From the NCBI RefSeq assembly GCF_029167205.1, contig NZ_JARFPL010000026.1:1-35578 (forward strand): 35,578 bases of DNA, given 5' to 3'. The notes beneath the pieces are model-generated. The model saw only the letters and a list, made by a program, of their open reading frames with translations. It did no database searches and had not been told where the DNA came from. The stretch comes from Methanocrinis alkalitolerans. GTDB taxonomy: Archaea > Halobacteriota > Methanosarcinia > Methanotrichales > Methanotrichaceae. Every line of letters starts with the position of its first letter. Positions within the stretch are counted from its first letter, which is position 1. Below, piece after piece: positions 7,306 through 13,929 of this stretch. A program made the translations under genes and the position numbers.

Positions 7306-7549
7306 CGCTGTTGGGCATGGTGGCGAAGTGCTTGGTGATTATGATGTCCCCGACTGCGGTGACCCCCTGATAGGGTATTATTATCCCCTTCCCCTTGAGG
7401 TCGAGGAATGACTTGTTCAGGTTTCCCAGAGCAAGGCCGCTCACCTCGCCTACATCAGGATCGAGGACCACGTCGTCGACCCTCCCGACGAAGATCCCCT
7501 TCTGGGTGTAGACGTCCTGATCCAAAAGTGCTGTAATCTCGATGCGCAT
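7289..7549 (-). CDS. PRC-barrel domain protein (86 aa)
   Basis: MRIEITALLDQDVYTQKGIFVGRVDDVVLDPDVGEVSGLALGN-type sequence: an 86-residue single PRC-barrel, in which GxxVGxVxDVxLD and VxGLxLGN are the recognisable strands, and GIIIPYQGVTAVGDIIIT closes the barrel. PRC-barrel domains occur in photosynthetic reaction centres, RimM and many small archaeal proteins linked to RNA processing or cell division. The neighbouring thg1 and Hfq-like genes make an RNA-related role plausible but unproven. GGAGGGG lies 5 nt before the ATG. It is the first gene of the minus-strand group. Confidence 0.88.
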   Translation of the reverse strand: MRIEITALLDQDVYTQKGIFVGRVDDVVLDPDVGEVSGLALGNLNKSFLDLKGKGIIIPYQGVTAVGDIIITKHFATMPNSDEKKG

Positions 7550-7925
7550 CTCGTCCCCTCCTATTGGGTAGATCCTCTCATATCATAAATCTTCTGATCA
7601 GGTGCCACCGGGCAGCGGCGACGAAGCTCTGCGGCGTTCTGGAATTGATGGAAGTGCGGCGGGGGCGCTGCTGGGCGGGATGGCCGACGATAGAAATAGC
7701 GGGCGACAGGAAAAAGAGCCGAAGAAACGCCGGTCCATCGGCTATGATGGACTGTTGAGTTGGGAGGGGCGATCCCCTCCCAACGCCCCCTTCATATCAT
7801 AGCTCCCTATCAAGAGATCATCATCATTGCCGTCGTAATCTTGAGGCCGAGAGGAGACGAGACGATCCTCCCGGCGTCGCGGAGTTATACCATCGTCAAT
7901 TTCTCGCGGGAATCGGCCGAAGCCC
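7550..7925. other. Intergenic region with one strong hairpin
   Basis: No coding frame here has a recognisable composition. Its only clear structure is the 11-bp hairpin at 7759-7784. The left end (about 7560-7590) is AT-rich and probably holds the promoter of the PRC-barrel operon. The remainder, about 7600-7750, could hide a small RNA, but I see no supporting motif. Confidence 0.4.
7759..7784. terminator. Perfect 11-bp stem with 4-nt loop
   Basis: Arms GTTGGGAGGGG (7759-7769) and CCCCTCCCAAC (7774-7784) around loop CGAT. It lies downstream of the repeat-protein gene that ends at 7926 on the minus strand, so it is a candidate transcription terminator or mRNA 3' stabiliser. It lacks a T-tract directly after the stem. 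Confidence 0.5.
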
Positions 7926-9581
7926 TCACCAGGTTATGGAGTAATACCTCACCTGGTAGCTGTCCCATCCGTCGGTCCCGGCGTGTTTTCCGTCCCTTAT
8001 CCAGACGTTCACCTGGTTATCGCCGACGTCGGACGCGGTAGTCTGCCAGTTCCAGCTGTCGTTCGCCGTCCAACCGGTCATGTCCCTCCAAGCGTTCCCT
8101 GTGGAGGGGCCCTTCAGCCAGAACCTGTAGTATATCAGGTCGCCATCGGGGTCATGAGCGCCGGCGGTCCATACGACGTTCGTTCCGGCTTTCCTGGGAC
8201 CTTCCCTGTTCGGCGATAGGCTGAAGGCGACAGGAGGCTGGTTCGTCGTCGGCGCGGAGCCGATCACCACGAACTCCCTCACCTGGTAGCTGTCCCATCC
8301 GTCGGTCCCTGCGTGTTTTCCGTCCCTTATCCAGACGTTCACCGAGCTAGTCCCAACGTCGGATCCGGTCGTCTGCCAGGTCCACCTGTCGTTCGCCGTC
8401 CAACCGGTCATGTCCTTCCAAGCGTTCCCTGTGGATGGGCCTTTCAGCCAGAACCGGTAGTATATCAGGTCGCCGTCAGGGTCCGTCGCCGTCGCCGTCC
8501 AGGTGACGGAGGACCCGGCCGACTGGGGGCTTTCACGGTTTGGCGTCAGAGACGTGGCCGTCGGCGGACTGTTCGTCCTCGGAACCGCGACGGTGAACTC
8601 CCTCACCTGGTAGCTGTCCCATCCGTCGGTCCCGGCGTGTTTTCCGTCCCTTATCCAGACGTTCACCGAGCTAGTCCCGACGTCGGATCCGGTCGTCTGC
8701 CAGGTCCAACTGTCCTTTGCCGTCCAACCGGTCATGTCCTTCCAAGCGTTCCCTGTGGATGGACCCTTAAGCCAGAACCGGTAGTATATCAGGTCGCCGT
8801 CGGGGTCCGTCGCCGTCGCCGTCCAGGTGACGGAGGATCCGACCACCTGCGGGCTTTCCCGGTTTGGCATCAGAGACGTGGCCGTCGGCGGACTGTTCGA
8901 CCTCGGCATGGTTATCGTGTACTCTTTGATCAGGCTGCTCTTCGATCCGTCAGGTCCAGCGTGCCTCCCATCTTTGACGCTGACAGATATCTGGCTCGTC
9001 CCCGCGTCGGAGAGGGACGTCATCCAGGTCCATCGGTTGCTCGCCGTCCATCCCGTCATATCCTGCCAGGTCCAGCCAGTGGAGGGGCCGTTGAGCCAGA
9101 ACTTGTATAGTATGGGGTCGCCGTCAGGGTCCGTCGCCCTGGCGGTCCAGGTGACGGAGGACCCCGCCACCAGGGGGCTGGGGTTGTCCGGGCGGAGGTC
9201 GGTGGCTACAGGAGGTTGGTTGTACCAGCTCCGGCTGTATCGGTCCGGCCCGCGATGGCTGGCCATCCACAGGCCGCGCCCTGCCATCGGCTCCTCAAGC
9301 CAGAAGCCGTCCAGGGAGCTTCCATGATAGTAGTAGAACCCCTCCGGCCCCGGGGCCGGGATATCGGACCAGGCAAAGGACGTATAAGCCATCCCCGGGC
9401 CCGTCGTCTGAAATGTTATCGTCCCCGCGGCAGAGGCTGATGAGGCTGCCGCCGCCAGGATCATCACCAATAGAGATATGATCCCCATGATGTAGGGAAG
9501 GTTATCCCTGACGAACGCCTCCTTCGCGAAGCTCTTCAGGGACTCCTCCCCCAATTTCGTGGTAAATAACCCCCCAACCAT
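7926..9581 (-). CDS. Membrane-anchored or secreted protein with four Ig-like DPDGD repeats
   Basis: 551 residues. Residues 28-52 (LPYIMGIISLLVMILAAAAS) form a signal/anchor after a 27-residue cytoplasmic stretch. Residues 55-120 are a unique aromatic domain. From about 122 four modules of about 107 residues follow, each with PPxAxxLxPN, SSVTWTAxATDPDGDxIxYxFWLxGPSTG, DMTGW, WTWQT and V-W-I-R-D-G-K-H-A-x-x-D-G. Modules 2-4 are close to identical; the first differs most (VKDGRHAGPDG). No catalytic motif. A beta-sandwich surface protein is likely, with the DPDGD loops possibly binding calcium. It is a paralogue of the gene at 1-594 and shares its upstream element. Internal near-identity suggests recent unit duplication or gene conversion. 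Confidence 0.85.
   Translation of the reverse strand: MVGGLFTTKLGEESLKSFAKEAFVRDNLPYIMGIISLLVMILAAAASSASAAGTITFQTTGPGMAYTSFAWSDIPAPGPEGFYYYHGSSLDGFWLEEPMAGRGLWMASHRGPDRYSRSWYNQPPVATDLRPDNPSPLVAGSSVTWTARATDPDGDPILYKFWLNGPSTGWTWQDMTGWTASNRWTWMTSLSDAGTSQISVSVKDGRHAGPDGSKSSLIKEYTITMPRSNSPPTATSLMPNRESPQVVGSSVTWTATATDPDGDLIYYRFWLKGPSTGNAWKDMTGWTAKDSWTWQTTGSDVGTSSVNVWIRDGKHAGTDGWDSYQVREFTVAVPRTNSPPTATSLTPNRESPQSAGSSVTWTATATDPDGDLIYYRFWLKGPSTGNAWKDMTGWTANDRWTWQTTGSDVGTSSVNVWIRDGKHAGTDGWDSYQVREFVVIGSAPTTNQPPVAFSLSPNREGPRKAGTNVVWTAGAHDPDGDLIYYRFWLKGPSTGNAWRDMTGWTANDSWNWQTTASDVGDNQVNVWIRDGKHAGTDGWDSYQVRYYSITW
7950..8930 (-). repeat. Three near-identical tandem units of about 325 bp inside the surface protein gene
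   Basis: The string ACCTGGTAGCTGTCCCATCC recurs at 7951, 8281 and 8605, giving periods of 330 and 324 bp, both multiples of three. Long runs around each copy are identical at the DNA level, including synonymous positions. A fourth, more divergent unit follows to about 9230. Confidence 0.85.
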
Positions 9582-9650
9582 GCTCGAATCACCTACAAAG
9601 TCTTACTTTCTTCACGGCGAACCTTTCCGCCAAATAAAGCCTGGCCTGGG

Positions 9651-9683
9651 AAATTTAAATACCTATTTTTCATATTGGGTCCC
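9651..9683 (-). promoter_or_regulatory. Promoter and conserved upstream element of the Ig-like repeat gene
   Basis: On the minus strand GGGACCC (9683-9677), four bases, TGAAAAATAG (9672-9663), then TATTTAAATTT as TATA. The start codon at 9581 lies about 75 nt downstream. The arrangement copies that upstream of the paralogue at 594, differing in spacing by one base. Confidence 0.55.
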
Positions 9684-9860
9684 TGTTAGTCGGTTTTACC
9701 CCATTTTCGGTTATATGAATCAATTGTTAATCACATATAGATGGGGGGGAGGGGGGGCTCCAGGACGGAGGAGACGGGGATAGATCTTCGACAGGGTCGG
9801 CATCTGCAACCCATCCTTACAGATATTTTTTTATATTAGAGTCTGTCCAATAATTGGTGG

Positions 9861-11318
9861 ATGAAACTTATGTCTATATTGGAATTAGTTGTATTGCTTT
9901 CTTCCGCCATGATAACGGCTTGTTGCTCCCCTGGCATAGACTACGGCCTCGGAAAATCCAAATACGGCATAGCGATGATCTCGGATGAAAAAGCTTTTCA
10001 CGGTCCAAACTCGGCAATGCTATCTGTATTTGAAAATAAGAAGTATATCAGGCTCATGATATACCTGGATGATCCTCTTCCTTTAGAAGAAGTCGACGAC
10101 TTTTGTATGCAGATCCTTCCCCTCAGCGGTGGTGGAGACATGGAGATAAGGTTGTTTCTTGACGTCAACGGTGACGGAAGATACACCGATAAGAAATCGG
10201 CTGGAGACAACTGGGTGAAGTCGAGGGCAAATATTTGGGACGGGGTCGACCTCTCGGGTTCTGATTGGACGGAGCTAGACGCCTTCGATCAACGGTTTCA
10301 ATTCCAGGACAGAAACAGCGTTGAAATAGGCGATTTGGCAGGATGCCAGGATCATTTCGGCCCAGCTGGAGTTGTTAGGATATGGATAACTCTATACGGA
10401 ATCGGCGACGTCGGAGGGTCTTGTCTCATCGATTACATAAGGCTCGGCAGTTATACTCTGAGCTTTGAGCCTCTGGAAGATCAGGTGACAAAAGTGGGCA
10501 AGCCGAAGCGGATAAGCCAGGGGGGCAAGATCACCTACACCATCACCTACGGGAACGACCTTCTGGAGCCGATCACAAACCTGGTGATCGTAGAGGATTT
10601 CGACCCCAGGATGTCCCTCCTCTCGGCAGACCCGCCCCCAGACCCCGGGACGAAGAACGTCTGGACGATAGGGACTCTTCTTCCCGGAGAGTACGGCAAG
10701 ATCGTCCTGGTGATGAAGATGGAGAAGCAGAACTTCGTTGCGGATCTGGAGGGGCGGGTCTCTGGGAACGGCTTCGTCTCCGTCAGGCGGAGGTTCACCA
10801 CCGATAGGAGCCCTCACCTGATAGTAAACCAGGTGAGGATATCCTGCGACCAGTTCGAGAGGAGGGGGCGGGTCGAGACTCCGGTCCGGTCCATTGTGGG
10901 GACGACCCTCAGCTTCTCAGAGCACGGCTCCGGAGAGTACGAGTCGGAGGAGATATCGAGCTACAGGAGCAGCAGGATGAAGATGGAGAGATCCTTTGAT
11001 GCCGTGAAGGAACCCGTTGCCATAAACCTCTCCTTCGGCCGCGCCCTTGGGTACAACTCCAGCTGGCACGCAACCCACATCTGCATCGATGATAAGAGGG
11101 GCTCCATCATAAGGGAGCGGTACCTCTATGCCGAGAATCTGAACCTGACAGGCCAGGCCGAGGTCCGGAGCACCAGGCTGAAACTCGGCTCTGTGTCCAA
11201 CTTCACCGGGACGGCGATATACGATATCGAGAGCCACACCAAAGATAGAGACGCCGCCATCACCAGCCTCTTTAGGGGGAGCTACTCCCTCAAAAGCGGC
11301 AGCGATGTATATAAATGA
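9861..11318 (+). CDS. Secreted protein with DUF11 domain (485 aa)
   Basis: Starts at ATG 9861, 28 nt after TATA TTTTATATTAG (9828-9838), so probably leaderless; ATG 9870 is an alternative. MKLMSILELVVLLSSAMITACCSPG is a signal sequence, possibly with a lipidated cysteine (21 or 22). Residues 97-115 contain D-V-N-G-D-G-R-Y-T-D, an EF-hand/dockerin-like calcium loop. Residues 219-287 (GGKITYTITYGND to GEYGKIVLVMKM) form a DUF11 conserved repeat domain, common in archaeal surface proteins. The remaining 190 residues are beta-rich with several N-x-S/T sequons and no known family. A hairpin at 11369-11402 follows. Base composition shifts from AT-rich in the first 600 bp to GC-rich after the DUF11 domain begins. 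Confidence 0.82.
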   Translation: MKLMSILELVVLLSSAMITACCSPGIDYGLGKSKYGIAMISDEKAFHGPNSAMLSVFENKKYIRLMIYLDDPLPLEEVDDFCMQILPLSGGGDMEIRLFLDVNGDGRYTDKKSAGDNWVKSRANIWDGVDLSGSDWTELDAFDQRFQFQDRNSVEIGDLAGCQDHFGPAGVVRIWITLYGIGDVGGSCLIDYIRLGSYTLSFEPLEDQVTKVGKPKRISQGGKITYTITYGNDLLEPITNLVIVEDFDPRMSLLSADPPPDPGTKNVWTIGTLLPGEYGKIVLVMKMEKQNFVADLEGRVSGNGFVSVRRRFTTDRSPHLIVNQVRISCDQFERRGRVETPVRSIVGTTLSFSEHGSGEYESEEISSYRSSRMKMERSFDAVKEPVAINLSFGRALGYNSSWHATHICIDDKRGSIIRERYLYAENLNLTGQAEVRSTRLKLGSVSNFTGTAIYDIESHTKDRDAAITSLFRGSYSLKSGSDVYK

Positions 11319-11368
11319 ATGAAAAGGCAGGAAGAAGTCAGATCACCAAATGAGCAAAAGGGACGATA

Positions 11369-11402
11369 GGATGAGAGGGCGGAGGGATATGCCCCCTCAT
11401 CC
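11369..11402 (+). terminator. Hairpin after the DUF11 gene
   Basis: GGATGAGAGGG (11369-11379) pairs with CCCCTCATCC (11393-11402) with one bulged A. It lies 50 nt past the stop at 11318 and before the guaAb promoter, so it is a candidate terminator. Confidence 0.4.
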
Positions 11403-11572
11403 TCATAGGAGGTCTGGCGATCTTGTTTCCCACTCCCCTTCCCGCAATGATACCCTAACACCCGCCCCTTTAAATGATTATTTTTCATGTGCGGTTCACG
11501 TTGGGGTCATCTGAAATCGGGAACTCCCAGAACCGCAAGCCTATTATCCTCGAAACCGGCCAAAAGACCTCT

Positions 11573-12487
11573 ATGGGTCTGAACGTCCCCCAGTTCATCG
11601 AAGAAGCCGTAGCAGAGATCCGCCGCCAGGTGAAGGGAAGAGCGGTGATAGGCCTCTCCGGCGGCGTGGACAGCTCCGTATGCGCCTTTCTGGCCCGCGA
11701 GGCGATCGGAGACCGGCTCCTCCCGGTCTACGTCGACAGCGGGCTTATGCGGAAGGGCGAGTCGGAGAAGATAGAGAAGATGTTCTCCGACTTCAATCTC
11801 ATCACCGTCCGCGCTGAGGAGCGGTTCCTCGCCGCTCTGGCGGGGGTTACCGACCCCGAGGATAAGAGGAAGGTGGTGGGGGAGACCTTCATCCGGGTCT
11901 TTGAGGATGAGGCGAGGCGCGTCGGTGCCGATTACCTGATCCAGGGGACGATCTACCCCGACCTGATCGAGTCTGAGGGGGGCATCAAGTCCCATCACAA
12001 CGTCGGAGGCCTTCCCCTGGATATGGAGTTTAAGGGGATCGTCGAGCCGCTCCGGGACCTCTACAAGGACGAGGTGAGGGCCGTCGCGAGAGGGCTATCG
12101 ATGCCCGCCGAGATATGCGAGAGGATGCCCTACCCCGGACCCGGCCTCTCCGTACGGATCCTGGGGGAAGTGACCCGGGAGAGGCTCGATGTGGTGAGGA
12201 TCGCCAACGCCGTCGTCGAGGAGGAGCTGAAGGAGTTCATGCCGTGGCAGGCTTTCGCCGCGGTCCTGGGAAAGGCGACGGGGGTGAAGGGGGACATCAG
12301 GGCATACGGCTACGTGGTGGCGGTGAGGGCGGTCTCTTCGAGGGACGCCATGACCGCCGATGTCCTGGAGCTCCCCTGGGACGTTCTGAGGCGGATATCT
12401 CACAGGATCGCAGGAGAGATCCCGGAGGTATCCAGGGTCGTCTACGACCTGACGCCAAAGCCCCCCGGAACGATCGAATTTGAGTGA
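11573..12487 (+). CDS. guaAb: GMP synthase ATP pyrophosphatase subunit
   Basis: 304 residues from ATG 11573, the normal length for the separate archaeal subunit. It adenylates XMP and aminates it with ammonia from guaAa. Seen: P-loop LSGGVDSS (27-34), LPVYVDSGLMRKGE, the long TFIRVFEDEA and YLIQGTIYPDLIES stretch, SHHNVGGLP, and the C-terminal dimerisation domain ending PKPPGTIEFE. The frame extends upstream to 11474, but family members begin just before NVPQFIEEAVAEI and the upstream part overlaps a TATA-like TTTAAAT (11469-11475). It converges on hisB with 29 nt between stops. The amidotransferase subunit is at 5009. Confidence 0.95.
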   Translation: MGLNVPQFIEEAVAEIRRQVKGRAVIGLSGGVDSSVCAFLAREAIGDRLLPVYVDSGLMRKGESEKIEKMFSDFNLITVRAEERFLAALAGVTDPEDKRKVVGETFIRVFEDEARRVGADYLIQGTIYPDLIESEGGIKSHHNVGGLPLDMEFKGIVEPLRDLYKDEVRAVARGLSMPAEICERMPYPGPGLSVRILGEVTRERLDVVRIANAVVEEELKEFMPWQAFAAVLGKATGVKGDIRAYGYVVAVRAVSSRDAMTADVLELPWDVLRRISHRIAGEIPEVSRVVYDLTPKPPGTIEFE

Positions 12488-12516
12488 GCCTTCCCTGCGG
12501 TCAGGGGGCTGGGCGG

Positions 12517-13083
12517 TCAGAGGACGCCCTTGGTGCTGAGGACGCCCTTTCCCTCGACTTTTTTTGCCTCCTTAAACGCGAGTCCCAGGGCCTTGAAGAT
12601 GCTCTCTGCCTTGTGGTGGTCGTTTACCCCATCGAACTCGACGTTCAGGGTGAGACTCCCCCCCACCACCAGGGCCGATAGCGTCGCCAGGACGTCCTGG
12701 GTGGCGAGGTCTGCGATCATATCGCCGCAGAACTCCCCCTTCGTCACCAGATAGGCCCTCCCGGAGAGGTCCAGGGCCACCTTGGCCACCGCCTCGTCCA
12801 TGGGGACCGCCGCCCAGCCGTACCTTTTTATTCCCCGCTTATCCCCCAGCGCCGCGGCGAAGGCCGCACCCAGGGCCAGGCCGACGGCCCTCGCCCTCTG
12901 GGGTGCTACCCCCCCCTCGGCCTTCGCCGAGACGTCGATCTCACCCATCTTTGCGAGGGCGCCGAGGATGTGGTCGAGAAACCCAGATCCGGAGTCGATA
13001 TCCCATTCTCCCGCACCATCAAGCTCCAACTTGATCTCCGCCCGCGCCCCGCCGACCTCAATGATTCCCTCTCCCTTCCTCAT
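12517..13083 (-). CDS. hisB: Imidazoleglycerol-phosphate dehydratase family, atypical active site
   Basis: 188 residues, the expected length. HisB dehydrates imidazoleglycerol phosphate in histidine synthesis and needs a two-manganese site built from two HHxxE motifs plus FLDH. Here GFLDHIL (34-40), VPMDEAVAKVALDLSGRAYLV (93-113) and DHHKAESIFKALG (155-167) are intact, but the first motif, normally DDHHTVEDVG, reads APQRARAVG (60-68). The DxDTE segment is also altered (ADLATQD, 124-130). The reading frame is continuous and the length is conserved, so this is substitution, not a frameshift. Either it is a divergent enzyme or a paralogue that lost dehydratase activity. It follows hisA by 79 nt; GGTGAT precedes the ATG. 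Confidence 0.85.
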   Translation of the reverse strand: MRKGEGIIEVGGARAEIKLELDGAGEWDIDSGSGFLDHILGALAKMGEIDVSAKAEGGVAPQRARAVGLALGAAFAAALGDKRGIKRYGWAAVPMDEAVAKVALDLSGRAYLVTKGEFCGDMIADLATQDVLATLSALVVGGSLTLNVEFDGVNDHHKAESIFKALGLAFKEAKKVEGKGVLSTKGVL

Positions 13084-13162
13084 ATCATCACCTATACGGA
13101 TCCTCCATAAGCCCGCGACAGACCTCTACGAAACCTCCACAAAACCTACACGATGGCTCAGA

Positions 13163-13888
13163 TCAGGGTCCGATGGCGGAAAGGGCCATTTTGAAGTCGA
13201 GCTTTCCCGTGTATATCGCCGTCCCGACGACGGCCCCCGCCGCCCCCGCCTCCCTCAGTACGAGGATGTCCTCGATGGTGGTGACCCCCCCCGCGGCGAC
13301 GACCGGGATCTCCACCGCCTCCACGAGCCTCCTCGTCGGTTCGGGATCGATCCCCCGGACCTGCCCCTCAGTGTCGATGTTGGTGAATAGGAGAGATCCC
13401 GCGCCGCGATCCTGGAATAGGTGTCCAAGCTCCGCCGCCCCCTTCTCCAGCACCCTCTGCCACCCTTCGGTGGTGACCTTCCCCCCCCTGACGTCCAGGG
13501 CTACCATCACCCTATCCTTCCCGAAGTCGGCGGCGAGGTCGGTGACCATCTGGGGGCTTGCCAGGGCCGCGGTCCCCAGGATAACCCTATCGACTCCAAG
13601 TTCCAGGAGGGATGCTGCATCCTCTTGGGACCTGATCCCGCCCCCCACCTGGATGAAGAGGTCGAGCCTATCGACGATCTCCTCGATGATGGGTGCGTTT
13701 ATCCTGACCCCCTGGATAGCCCCGTCCAGGTCTATGATGTGGAGGGTCGATGACCCCATCAGAGCCCATCGGACCGCCTGGGCGATGGGGTCGTCGAGGG
13801 ATACCACCTCGGAACCAGGGACGCCTCCTACGAGCTGGACGCATCTTCCGCCGCGAAGGTCGACGGCAGGAAAGAGATCGAAAGTCAT
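13163..13888 (-). CDS. hisA: Phosphoribosylformimino-AICAR-phosphate isomerase
   Basis: 241 residues, typical of HisA. The (beta-alpha)8 enzyme isomerises ProFAR to PRFAR in histidine biosynthesis. Seen: FPAVDLRGGRCVQLV (6-20) with catalytic Asp10, VGGGIRSQEDA (81-91), VILGTAAL, VMVALDVRGGKV with the second catalytic Asp132, and the C-terminal phosphate-binding GGVTTIEDI and GAVVGTAIYTGKL. Leaderless start: CTTAAAT (on the plus strand at 13913-13919) gives a TATA about 29 nt before the ATG at 13888. hisB follows on the same strand. Confidence 0.95.
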   Translation of the reverse strand: MTFDLFPAVDLRGGRCVQLVGGVPGSEVVSLDDPIAQAVRWALMGSSTLHIIDLDGAIQGVRINAPIIEEIVDRLDLFIQVGGGIRSQEDAASLLELGVDRVILGTAALASPQMVTDLAADFGKDRVMVALDVRGGKVTTEGWQRVLEKGAAELGHLFQDRGAGSLLFTNIDTEGQVRGIDPEPTRRLVEAVEIPVVAAGGVTTIEDILVLREAGAAGAVVGTAIYTGKLDFKMALSAIGP

Positions 13889-13929
13889 GAGTGGATCCTG
13901 GACCCCTGAGACCTTAAATCTTGGGGCAC

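Noticed and set aside
7950..8930. Tandem units considered as CRISPR or as a satellite
   Set aside because: Units are 324-330 bp, in frame, and encode protein modules.
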